A stretch of DNA of 48,443 nucleotides, from positions 1 to 48,443 of the forward strand of contig CASFJS010000009.1 of NCBI GenBank assembly GCA_949295085.1, read 5' to 3'. This DNA is from an uncultured Pseudomonadota bacterium. Its GTDB lineage: Bacteria > Pseudomonadota > Alphaproteobacteria > RF32 > CAG-239. The position numbers were made by a program, and so were the translations under genes. Below the pieces are notes generated by a model that made no database searches, was not told where the DNA came from, and was given only the letters and a program-made list of their open reading frames with translations. This document shows, piece after piece, positions 8,221 through 15,696 of this stretch; position 1 is the stretch's first letter, and each line of letters opens with the position of its first letter.

Positions 8221-8262
8221 AACAACCGTTCCCCGACTTGCGGGCAACGGTTGTTCGTTTTC
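8221..8262. terminator. Intrinsic terminator, probably bidirectional
   Basis: Arms AACAACCGTT / AACGGTTGTT with an inner CCC/GGG stem around GACTTGC, followed by T-rich sequence on both strands. It separates the small membrane protein (+) from the convergent membrane protein (-). The inner loop CCCGACTTGCGGG repeats one seen after nagB. Confidence 0.88.
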
Positions 8263-8280
8263 TAAGGCTCATCTATTTGT

Positions 8281-9027
8281 TTAAGCTTTTTTTGCTGACA
8301 TAAACTTTGCCTTTGGCTTAGCCGGAGCTTTCTTTACTGTCTCGGCTTTTGCCTTGGCCGCAGGTTTAATTTCTTTTTTTATCACTGCCTTTTTGGCCTT
8401 AGATTTAGAAGCCGCCTTTTTGGCCTTGGGTTTAGAAGTTGTTTTTTTCACACTGGTCTTAACCGCCTTTTTGACTTCCGGTCTAGCAGTCTCAACTTTC
8501 TTCTCAACCTCAGCAGCTTTTGTCTGCTCAACCCCGGCCTTAAGTGTTGCCGCTACAATCTTATTTTCAATCAGTTTAAAGTGCTTGTCCAGACAGCCGG
8601 CAATTGATTTATGCCGTACCAAAATCATAAAGACCGCGGACAGAAGTGTCACCGCCGTTATCACATAACGAATGTTTGTGACCGTAACAATACCTTGAAA
8701 CAACCTCAGCAACTGATACTCATAATTATCCGCATACATAACAATCACAAAAGCCGCCGCCACATTAACCAAAAAGATAATCGCCACTGCATACGGCACC
8801 CAGCCGACCGAAACCAGCAAAGTTGATATAACCGGATTCCGTTTTATAAAAGCATCAATCTTTTTAATCGGCTGAATCCATTTCATCGGAATCAAAAACA
8901 CCAACAACAAAACCGACAACACCGTATCTGTCAGATTGCTGCTCAATGTCCCCGCATAAGCAAAACACTGCGAAATAATCCAATATATCCCGCCAATCCA
9001 CAAACTTTGTTTCCAATAACTGCTCAT
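8281..9027 (-). CDS. Membrane protein with histone-H1-like Lys/Ala/Pro tail
   Basis: 248 residues from the ATG preceded by a perfect TAAGGAGG site; a longer frame upstream is unlikely. Residues 9-140 hold about four hydrophobic membrane segments. Residues about 185-248 form a very basic low-complexity tail built of repeated KPKAKKA/KSKAKKA/AKPKAK units, like the C-terminal tails of histone H1 and of bacterial H1-like DNA-binding proteins. The family of the membrane part is not recognised. Such a tail could bind nucleic acid or acidic polymers on the cytoplasmic side; this is inference. It is the last gene of the lolC-lolD array, 10 bases after lolD. Confidence 0.75.
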   Translation of the reverse strand: MSSYWKQSLWIGGIYWIISQCFAYAGTLSSNLTDTVLSVLLLVFLIPMKWIQPIKKIDAFIKRNPVISTLLVSVGWVPYAVAIIFLVNVAAAFVIVMYADNYEYQLLRLFQGIVTVTNIRYVITAVTLLSAVFMILVRHKSIAGCLDKHFKLIENKIVAATLKAGVEQTKAAEVEKKVETARPEVKKAVKTSVKKTTSKPKAKKAASKSKAKKAVIKKEIKPAAKAKAETVKKAPAKPKAKFMSAKKA

Positions 9028-9037
9028 TTTTTCCTCC

Positions 9038-9760
9038 TTAATAAAAATTTTTGCTGCTGACAAACCTTTCCGCCCGCATATCAATAAGCTTTCCGCCGTC
9101 GAGTTTCACTTTGCGATCCATCCGGTCGGCCAAATCAAAATTATGCGTTGCGATTAACGCGCTCAGCCCCGTTTCTTTAACCACCGCCAGCAGCGCCGAA
9201 AATACCGTTTCGGCCGTTTTCGGATCAAGATTTCCGGTTGGCTCATCCGCCAACAGCAACTTCGGCATATTGGCCAAGGCCCGTGCAATGGCAACACGCT
9301 GCTGCTCACCGCCGGACATCTCCGCCGGCCGATGCCTGAAGCGTTTTTCCAACCCCATCTTTTTTAACAACCATTTGGCGCGTTCTTCCGCCTCTTTGGA
9401 CGTCGCTCCGGCAATCAATTGCGGGATCATCACATTTTCCATTGCATCAAAATCCGCCAGCAGATTATGATATTGATACACAAACCCGAGATAATCGCGC
9501 CGCAATTCCGTACGCAGCCTATCGCCCAGTTTTGAACAATTCTGCCCGTCCAGATAAATATCACCTTTGGTTGGCTTTTCCAGAAGCCCGGCTATTTGCA
9601 ACAGCGTCGATTTTCCGGCGCCGGACGGCCCGATAAGCGCGACGACTTCGCCTTTTTCAATATCAAGGTCAACACCGCGCAAGACCTGCAGGTTCTGACT
9701 GCCCTGCTTAAACGAACGATATAAATTTTTTAGTTCCAAAACCGGTGCCTGATTACTCAT
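9038..9760 (-). CDS. lolD: Lipoprotein-releasing ABC transporter ATP-binding protein LolD
   Basis: ATPase that powers extraction of outer-membrane lipoproteins from the inner membrane. 240 residues. Walker A GPSGAGKST, signature [15 protein letters not shown], Walker [13 protein letters not shown] and the switch histidine in ALIATHNF are all present. The ATG chosen overlaps the lolC stop by 8 bases (ATGAGTAA), the usual arrangement; a 21-residue upstream extension in the same frame is probably not translated. Confidence 0.95.
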   Translation of the reverse strand: MSNQAPVLELKNLYRSFKQGSQNLQVLRGVDLDIEKGEVVALIGPSGAGKSTLLQIAGLLEKPTKGDIYLDGQNCSKLGDRLRTELRRDYLGFVYQYHNLLADFDAMENVMIPQLIAGATSKEAEERAKWLLKKMGLEKRFRHRPAEMSGGEQQRVAIARALANMPKLLLADEPTGNLDPKTAETVFSALLAVVKETGLSALIATHNFDLADRMDRKVKLDGGKLIDMRAERFVSSKNFY

Positions 9761-11000
9761 AACGCAACGCCTCCACCGGATCAAATCTGGCGGCCCGCCA
9801 CGACGGATACAATGTCGCCGCAAACGACAACAACAGCGAAATACCGACCACGCTCAAAACCTCGGTCATATCAACCCTGGCCGGAAGTTTTGACAAGAAA
9901 TATACCTCGGCCGAAAACAAATCCCTACCCAGCAAAGTCTGCAAGCCTTGCCGTATTTCCTCAATATTTTCGCAAAATAACAACCCGAGCACCAGTCCCA
10001 ACGCCGTACCGACCACACCGATAAACGCGCCATCCATAAAAAAGATGCGCATAATCATCCCTTTAGTCGCTCCCATCGTTCGCAACACGGCAATATCACG
10101 CCCTTTATCTTTAACCAACATAATCAGTCCGGTAATAATGTTAAACGCCGCCACCAGAATAATCAGTGTCAGGATAATAAACATAACGTTGCGCTCAACC
10201 TCTATGGCATTAAAAAACGCAGCATTACTCTGCTTCCAGTCATAGATATAGGCGCCGCCGCCCAAACTTCTTTCCAAAGCTTCCCTGACCGGCTCAAGAT
10301 ACTTGTCATCATCTATGGTAACATCAATATTGGTCACCGCCCCGGGCAGCCCGAAATAAACCTGTGCCGCCGCCAGTGGCATAAAAATAAAATTGGCGTC
10401 ATATTCATACATTCCGGAATCAAAAAAGCCGATAACCTGATAAGACTTCATCCGCGGTACTGTACCAAAGGCCGTCACTTTACCGTTGGGCGACAACAAC
10501 GTGATTTTATCTCCCTCAACCACTCCCATTTTGTGCGCCAGACGTATTCCCATAATAACTTTATCATCGGCAAAATAATCCATATCAACTTTCTCAACAG
10601 CTTGAGCCAATGCCGGCTTGCGCAACATATCTTCGGCCGATATTCCCCTGACCATGGCACCCTCGGCCGATTTTCCGGCCGTCACCAAAAGTTGATTTTC
10701 TATCATCGGCACCGCAAGGGTAATATGCTCAATCTGCTCAATATCTTCAACCGCACGTTGATAATTATTAAACGGATACCCGCTCGGCGCCATAATACCG
10801 ATATGCCCGTTAATCCCCAAAATCCGGCCGAGCAGTTCATGCCTGAAACCGTTCATCACGCTCATAACAATAATCAGCGTTGCCACACCAAGCGCAATAC
10901 CGGTAAAGGCAAATCCGGTAATAACCGAGATAAACCCTTCCCTACGCCGCGCCCGCAAATAACGTCCGGCCATTTTGCGTTCAAATTTTGAAAAAAACAT
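9753..11000 (-). CDS. lolC: Lipoprotein-releasing ABC transporter permease (LolC/LolE family)
   Basis: Membrane subunit of the Lol complex, 415 residues. An N-terminal membrane anchor lies within ISVITGFAFTGIALGVATLIIVMSVMNGF (the motif SVMNGFRHELLGRILG is typical). A large periplasmic domain follows (about residues 50-265), then three C-terminal membrane helices of the FtsX-like permease domain. Only one permease gene is next to lolD; alphaproteobacteria commonly use one gene where E. coli has lolC and lolE. Ribosome binding site is weak. Confidence 0.93.
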   Translation of the reverse strand: MFFSKFERKMAGRYLRARRREGFISVITGFAFTGIALGVATLIIVMSVMNGFRHELLGRILGINGHIGIMAPSGYPFNNYQRAVEDIEQIEHITLAVPMIENQLLVTAGKSAEGAMVRGISAEDMLRKPALAQAVEKVDMDYFADDKVIMGIRLAHKMGVVEGDKITLLSPNGKVTAFGTVPRMKSYQVIGFFDSGMYEYDANFIFMPLAAAQVYFGLPGAVTNIDVTIDDDKYLEPVREALERSLGGGAYIYDWKQSNAAFFNAIEVERNVMFIILTLIILVAAFNIITGLIMLVKDKGRDIAVLRTMGATKGMIMRIFFMDGAFIGVVGTALGLVLGLLFCENIEEIRQGLQTLLGRDLFSAEVYFLSKLPARVDMTEVLSVVGISLLLSFAATLYPSWRAARFDPVEALRYE

Positions 11001-11084
11001 ATTCTTCCCGAATTATATCTGTAATATCGTTTATTTTTATAGTCTTTTTATCCTCATTTGACAACCGGCAACCACAACTTATAC

Positions 11085-11116
11085 AAAGAAAAGCTCTGCT
11101 TTTTTCGGCAGAGCTT
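11085..11116 (-). terminator. Intrinsic terminator after the double-FlaF gene
   Basis: AAGCTCTGC / GCAGAGCTT stem with a short loop, followed on the minus strand by TTCTTTG. Lies 22 bases past the stop of the FlaF-like gene and so separates it from lolC. Confidence 0.75.
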
Positions 11117-11137
11117 CCGTTTTTAAGTTTAACAAAT

Positions 11138-11800
11138 CTACCGGTGTCCCAAAAGTCCTTCGGCAATCTGCCGGTTGATATTGATAAAACTGCCGAGCAT
11201 TTTTTGATCAATATTATCCAGACATTGCCCGAGTTTGATGGTATTCTTGGCTACATAATCGGCCAATTTAGTCAAATTGTCTTTTGTCTCTTGCGGCAAT
11301 CGGCTTTTTTGTCCCTGCATTAACGTCTTAATCAAGACCCACAAACGCTGGTTACTATCCAACGCCTGAACCAGCTGCGTTTTGTCGCCCGTTTTGCTTG
11401 CCTCGGACAAATCCAGTCCGCACCTTGCCAAATGATAAGCTTCCTGCTGCGCCAGATTGGCATTGACCGATTCCATCAGACCTTCCGAAATCTGGCGGTT
11501 AATATCTGCCAGCGACTTGTAATAATTATCCGTCATATCCACACCCTTAGATATTGTCACCTGCTCAACATATTTTGACAATTTGGTCAGATTATTCTTA
11601 ATCTCCTGCGGCAACATATTTTTTGAATTCTTCATCGATGCCTCAATGGACACCCACATTTTTAGATTTTCGTCCAACACCAACAACTTATACCGACTGT
11701 CTTCGGACTTTGCCGCACTATCCAAAAAGTCGGCATACTCGCGCAATAATTCCGCCTCTTGACGGGCATTATCAATTTCATCTTGAATTTCACTCAACAT
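11138..11800 (-). CDS. Tandem FlaF-domain flagellin-regulating protein
   Basis: 220 residues made of two homologous FlaF-like units. Unit 1 (about 41-108) runs LDENLKMWVSI, LPQEIKNNLTKL, YVEQVT, ADINRQISEGL. Unit 2 (about 147-216) runs LDSNQRLWVLI, LPQETKDNLTKL, YVAKNTI, ININRQIAEGL. These match the FlaF pattern of alphaproteobacteria (LxxNxxLW, LPxxxxxNLxxL, YVxxxT, INxxIxxGL). FlaF in Caulobacter acts with FlbT in coupling flagellin production to assembly. Normal FlaF is about 110-125 residues with one unit, so this is a duplication-fusion. It lies 250 bases downstream of flgH. Family assignment is by motif memory. Confidence 0.75.
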   Translation of the reverse strand: MLSEIQDEIDNARQEAELLREYADFLDSAAKSEDSRYKLLVLDENLKMWVSIEASMKNSKNMLPQEIKNNLTKLSKYVEQVTISKGVDMTDNYYKSLADINRQISEGLMESVNANLAQQEAYHLARCGLDLSEASKTGDKTQLVQALDSNQRLWVLIKTLMQGQKSRLPQETKDNLTKLADYVAKNTIKLGQCLDNIDQKMLGSFININRQIAEGLLGHR

Positions 11801-12050
11801 TGTTATTTTTCCGTTTTTGCATGATTATTGTCAAAAAACTTTCTAAACCTCACTCCTTGTCAAAAACCGGAAGGGCTTGCCCAAAAACGCTGGGGAATAA
11901 AAAAACGTTTATTCTGGCACAAACCCTCCTGTTTTTAACTTCGATACAACCTGACTACTCCCGGTTGCATCATTTTTTTAAGAAAAAATTGGGGAGATTT
12001 TTCCTTAAAAACACATATCACATAATAATAGGGGAAACTTTATTTCGAAG
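11801..12050. other. 250-base intergenic region between flgH and the FlaF-like gene
   Basis: No gene supported. On the minus strand a 12-bp AT-rich stem-loop (TTAAGGAAAAAT / ATTTTTTCTTAA, loop CTCCCCA) lies about 40 bases after the flgH stop and could be a weak terminator. Closer to the FlaF-like gene there are two TTGACA hexamers but no matching -10 boxes at good spacing. No sigma-54 pattern was found here. Confidence 0.5.
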
Positions 12051-12812
12051 CTAGAAAGGCGCCACGATATCCAATATCTGCCGTCCGTAACGCGGCTGCT
12101 GAACATCGGTAATCACGCCCTGCCCGCCGTAAGAAACCCGAAGCTCGGCAATCTTGCTCGATTCGATTGTATTATCCGACGATATATCGGCCCGCCGGAT
12201 AATACCCCGCATTGTCAATTGCCGCACTTCGTAACTGACCCTTATTTCCTGCGTACCCTCAATAACCAGATTACCGTTCGGCAAAACCTGCGTCACAATT
12301 GCCGCAAACGTAACGTCAATATCTTCTTTGCGGTCAATCTTACCGTCACCGGAAATCTCACGGTTTGAACTGATATCTATCAAATTGTCTTTGTTAACGG
12401 CCCCCGGAAAAACTTTGCCCAAATACGATTCGTAGCCGAACAAAGAGGCCATTCCCAAAGAATCCGTATTATCATCGCGGTTTTGTTCCATTTCGTTTTC
12501 CATCAAAGCATTGTCCTGTGCCGTAATCCGTACCGTAATAATATCACCGACTTTAGCCGCTCTCTGGTCTTTAAAGAAACCGTCCGCCCCCTGATGCCAC
12601 AATGAATTGGCAGCCTGTTTTTTTTCTTCCGGCGCCGGCATCGGCATACTGACCGGCTCATACCCTCTGGCCTCAACCGGATTGGTAATCGGCGTCAGCG
12701 GCGGCTCCTGACCGACACGCGACAAACGTGACCACATTCCGCACCCCGATAATGACGTCGCCATCATCAAAACGGCTGCTCCTTTTACAATATTTTTACT
12801 CATCAACTTCAT
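12051..12812 (-). CDS. flgH: Flagellar L-ring lipoprotein FlgH
   Basis: Outer-membrane L-ring protein around the flagellar rod. 253 residues with a lipoprotein signal peptide ending in LSGC (Cys24). The family motif region SLWHQGADGFFKDQRAAKVGDIITV and the C-terminal LPNGNLVIEG ... GIIRRADI segments are present. Ribosome binding site AAAGGAG. Last structural gene of the flgF-G-A-H set. Confidence 0.96.
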   Translation of the reverse strand: MKLMSKNIVKGAAVLMMATSLSGCGMWSRLSRVGQEPPLTPITNPVEARGYEPVSMPMPAPEEKKQAANSLWHQGADGFFKDQRAAKVGDIITVRITAQDNALMENEMEQNRDDNTDSLGMASLFGYESYLGKVFPGAVNKDNLIDISSNREISGDGKIDRKEDIDVTFAAIVTQVLPNGNLVIEGTQEIRVSYEVRQLTMRGIIRRADISSDNTIESSKIAELRVSYGGQGVITDVQQPRYGRQILDIVAPF

Positions 12813-12829
12813 TTCAATAGCTCCTTTGG

Positions 12830-13525
12830 CTATTCGGCCGCAATTTCGACCGTGTTTTTATTCATAACTTTACCAAAAACCTCTTTACCGCTTCTGGTAT
12901 TCAACAGCTTAATTCTTTGCCCTTTGGCACCGTTCTCCTGCGCTTCCATTTTGGTGGTAATCTGCAATCCCTTGTGTTCATACACCGCCATAACCGTCTG
13001 ACCTTTGTAAACAACGATTTCTTCTCTTATATCTCTTGTCGAGACCGGCTTACCTTCCTTAATCTGCCGGACAGCCTGTTTGCCGATAAGCTCGTCATAA
13101 GCCGTAACATTATCTTCTCGCAACCGGTTGGCTCTGACATCTGCCGTCTGCAAATCATCCGCCGTAATAACCTTGCCTCGTTCAATATCTTTCGCCGGAA
13201 CCCATATTTTCACCATCACAAAATAGCGGCCCGAAAGCCTGGTCTTTCCGACCGGCGTACCATCGGCAAAAATTTCCGCATCAACCGTAAATTTGCTGTC
13301 TTCCGCATTCAAACCGCTAAGCAAAATCTTAACTTGTCCGGCCGGTGCAAATTCAAATTTTGTTTGTCCGCCAAAAAATTCTACTTCAACATTATCTCCA
13401 AACCCCTGTTCGGCAAATTCCTGTCTGACCGCCTCGGTCATTCCGGCTGCATCAACAGTCGTTTCCTCGGCCGAAGCAGCCGTTATCGTCAAAAACATCA
13501 AAGCAATTACCGGCAACAAACGCAT
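12830..13525 (-). CDS. flgA: Flagellar P-ring assembly chaperone FlgA
   Basis: Periplasmic chaperone for FlgI polymerisation into the P ring. 231 residues with a cleavable signal peptide (MRLLPVIALMFLTITAASA). The C-terminal SAF domain starts at WVPAKDIERGKVITADDL, followed by DELIGKQAVRQIKEGKPV and a terminal beta domain with GQTVMAVYEHKGLQITTKM. Ribosome binding site AGGAAAG. Lies 11 bases after flgG and 17 before flgH. Confidence 0.93.
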   Translation of the reverse strand: MRLLPVIALMFLTITAASAEETTVDAAGMTEAVRQEFAEQGFGDNVEVEFFGGQTKFEFAPAGQVKILLSGLNAEDSKFTVDAEIFADGTPVGKTRLSGRYFVMVKIWVPAKDIERGKVITADDLQTADVRANRLREDNVTAYDELIGKQAVRQIKEGKPVSTRDIREEIVVYKGQTVMAVYEHKGLQITTKMEAQENGAKGQRIKLLNTRSGKEVFGKVMNKNTVEIAAE

Positions 13526-13536
13526 AACGATCTTTC

Positions 13537-14325
13537 CTACCTCATCTGATTAATCGTGTTGAGCATTGAATCGGCCGTGGTAATGATTTTTGAGTTCATC
13601 TCATAAGCACGCTGGGCCGAAACCAACTCGGTAATTTCCGTTACCGGACTAACATTTGATGTGTTCAAATATCCCTGCAAAATAGAGCCGAAACCTTCCG
13701 CATCCGGATTATCAACAATCGGCGCACCGGAAGCTTCCGTTTCCAAGAACAAATTATCACCCAAAGCCTCCAAACCGGCTTCATTGACAAAAGTGGCCAA
13801 CTCCAATTGCCCGACGTTGACTTCATCTGTTTCACCGTCCTGCTTAATCCACACCTCGCCCGAGCTGTTGACATAAACTTCCGTGGCATCTTCCGGAATG
13901 GTAATTTCCGGCTGCACGACATAGCCCTCATGCGTCACGATCGTTCCGTCGCCGTTACGCTGAAAAGCACCGTCGCGGGTATAGGCCGTTCCTTTTCCTT
14001 CCGGCAGTTCAATCGTAAAATAGCCCCTACCTCTGATGGCCAAATCCAAATCATTACCGGTAGAGGTCAGCGACCCGCCCTCGGTAATCCGGTAAATCGC
14101 CGCGGTTCTGACTCCGAGCCCCATCTGAATACCGGCCGGAACAATCGTGTTGTCAGCCGTTGACGCCGCTCCCGGACGCACGATATTCTGGTATAGCAAA
14201 TCACTAAACTCAGCTCTCCTTTTGGTATAAGCCGTTGTGTTCATATTGGCTATATTGTTGGCTATCGTATCAACATTGGTTTGTTGTGCCAACATTCCGC
14301 TTGCGCCTATTTGTAATGATCTCAT
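13537..14325 (-). CDS. flgG: Flagellar distal rod protein FlgG
   Basis: Distal rod subunit, 262 residues, the standard length. N-terminal rod signature MLAQQTNVDTIANNIANMNTTAY, central LAIRGRGYF, and the C-terminal heptad region ELVSAQRAYEMNSK and TADSMLNTINQMR. AGGGGAG ribosome binding site. Follows flgF by 19 bases. Confidence 0.97.
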   Translation of the reverse strand: MRSLQIGASGMLAQQTNVDTIANNIANMNTTAYTKRRAEFSDLLYQNIVRPGAASTADNTIVPAGIQMGLGVRTAAIYRITEGGSLTSTGNDLDLAIRGRGYFTIELPEGKGTAYTRDGAFQRNGDGTIVTHEGYVVQPEITIPEDATEVYVNSSGEVWIKQDGETDEVNVGQLELATFVNEAGLEALGDNLFLETEASGAPIVDNPDAEGFGSILQGYLNTSNVSPVTEITELVSAQRAYEMNSKIITTADSMLNTINQMR

Positions 14326-14344
14326 GATTTTACTCCCCTAAAAA

Positions 14345-15088
14345 CTAAGCCAGCTCGGCAAAAGTTGAAATTGTATTTGACAAACGCTCGTGCTCTTCGT
14401 CAATCATCTGCTGCACATAATCATAGCTGCGTTGTATCTTGACCAGATTGGTCATCTCGGCAATGGCATTAACATTAGATGCTTCCACCATCCCCTGCGC
14501 AATACGAACATTATCTGCCCCGAACACCACCGTATTGCCGGGCGTGTTTTCAAACAACACACCGGCCGCCTTTTGCAATTTTTGATTATCGGCAAACCGT
14601 GCGATTTTCAGCCGGCCGATAAAACCGTTTTCCGTCATCACATCACCGCTCTCGGAAACGGTTATCTCGGTCTCCCCCGGAGCAAAAAACAGCGGCGTAT
14701 CATTTTCGCTCATAACAAACTCGCCGTCGGTTGTCGTCAAAGCGCCGTCTTCATTCAAGGTAAATTGCCCCTTGCGGGTATATTTTTCACCGTCTTTGGT
14801 TTCAATACAAAAAAAGCCGTCACCCTTAATTGCCAGATCAAACACATTGCCGGTAGTTTTGAACGCCCCCTCGCCGAAATCCTGAAACTCACCGAAATCC
14901 ACCGCAAAAAACTGCGGCGCTGCCCCGATACCCGCAGCATCTTTTGTCTGATTGATATAAGACGTAAACACCGCATTATCTTGCTTATAACCGGCGGTAT
15001 TCATATTGGCCACATTGTTGGAAACAATATTCATCTGTTTCCACAAAGCCATCTGCCGCGATAACGCAATATAAGAAGTATTATCCAT
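14345..15088 (-). CDS. flgF: Flagellar proximal rod protein FlgF
   Basis: Proximal rod subunit, 247 residues. N-terminal motif MNIVSNNVANMNTAGYK, central FDLAIKGDGFF, C-terminal MVEASNVNAIAEMTNLVKIQRSYDYVQQMI. First gene behind a sigma-54 promoter (15160-15175), with a 60-base leader containing a 7-bp hairpin and an AGGGGAA ribosome binding site. Confidence 0.95.
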   Translation of the reverse strand: MDNTSYIALSRQMALWKQMNIVSNNVANMNTAGYKQDNAVFTSYINQTKDAAGIGAAPQFFAVDFGEFQDFGEGAFKTTGNVFDLAIKGDGFFCIETKDGEKYTRKGQFTLNEDGALTTTDGEFVMSENDTPLFFAPGETEITVSESGDVMTENGFIGRLKIARFADNQKLQKAAGVLFENTPGNTVVFGADNVRIAQGMVEASNVNAIAEMTNLVKIQRSYDYVQQMIDEEHERLSNTISTFAELA

Positions 15089-15109
15089 AAAATTATTCCC
15101 CTAAATTGA

Positions 15110-15129
15110 CAACCACTCCCCTGTGGTTG
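15110..15129 (-). promoter_or_regulatory. Hairpin in the flgF leader
   Basis: Perfect 7-bp stem CAACCAC / GTGGTTG with loop AGGGGA, in the predicted 5' leader about 20 bases upstream of the flgF start. The loop repeats the AGGGGA core of the real ribosome binding site downstream. Function unknown; mRNA stability or control of translation are possible. Confidence 0.5.
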
Positions 15130-15159
15130 ATGATAATTTTTCCCTGTTGTCCATCCATA

Positions 15160-15175
15160 TGCAAAACGCGTGCCA
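15160..15175 (-). promoter_or_regulatory. Sigma-54 promoter for flgF-flgG-flgA-flgH
   Basis: Minus strand reads TGGCACGCGTTTTGCA, an exact match to the -24/-12 consensus TGGCACG-N4-TTGC. The predicted start of transcription is near 15149, about 60 bases before the flgF ATG. It lies between the holC terminator and flgF. Sigma-54 control of rod and ring genes is known in Caulobacter and relatives. Confidence 0.9.
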
Positions 15176-15191
15176 TTTTTTAAAACACCGC

Positions 15192-15217
15192 AAAAAAAAC
15201 CGCGGATAATCCGCGGC
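15192..15217 (-). terminator. Intrinsic terminator after holC
   Basis: Minus strand stem CCGCGGATTATCCGCGG (self-complementary arms) followed by eight T. Ends the hflK-hflC-degP-holC transcript ahead of the flgF promoter. Confidence 0.92.
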
Positions 15218-15236
15218 TCTGCAAAAGAAATAACCA

Positions 15237-15692
15237 TCAGGCCTTTTGTTGCCAACGTCCCGCTTCGTCTTGTTGCCAATAAAAACATTCACCGCCGGAG
15301 GTTTTAATCTGCTTCCAAAAATCTCTGGCCTGTACAAGACTTTCGTCACTACCGCCGTCAAACAAATTAAACACCCGCGAAAAATCTTGCAACTTCTCAA
15401 TATCAACCCTGGCTCCGTCAACCAAAAACAACATTGTTGCTCCGTTCGGGTTGTCCTCGCCCGCCGTCAGCCATATCGGCTGCAACTCGGCATTACCGTC
15501 TCTGCCTGAGCCATGCGGCAAAAAAGACTTATCCTCATAGGTCCACAATGCCGTATTAAGAAATTCCACCCGCGCCTCATTACCGATTTTCACCAAAACT
15601 TTATTGCCCGAAACATAAGCTTTTTCCAGCAATTTTGGCAAGACCTGCTCAACCGAATTTTTTTGCAAATGGTAAAAATCTATTCGCGTCAT
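15237..15692 (-). CDS. holC: DNA polymerase III chi subunit
   Basis: Clamp-loader accessory subunit that contacts single-stranded-DNA-binding protein. 151 residues from the ATG giving MTRIDFYHLQ, typical of HolC; the frame runs open a further 14 codons upstream but those overlap degP. Motifs include LLEKAYVSGNKVLV, LWTYEDKSFLPHG, PIWLTAGEDNPNGA and LFLVDGA. Ribosome binding site GGAGAAA inside the end of degP; gap to the degP stop is 4 bases. Confidence 0.93.
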   Translation of the reverse strand: MTRIDFYHLQKNSVEQVLPKLLEKAYVSGNKVLVKIGNEARVEFLNTALWTYEDKSFLPHGSGRDGNAELQPIWLTAGEDNPNGATMLFLVDGARVDIEKLQDFSRVFNLFDGGSDESLVQARDFWKQIKTSGGECFYWQQDEAGRWQQKA

Positions 15693-15696
15693 AGAC

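Noticed and set aside
10533..10991. Plus-strand open frame opposite lolC
   Set aside because: Antisense to a conserved permease and lacking any start signal.
11623..12054. Plus-strand 143-codon frame across the flgH/FlaF gap
   Set aside because: Half is antisense to the FlaF-like gene and the rest is low-complexity; no ribosome site and no recognisable domain.
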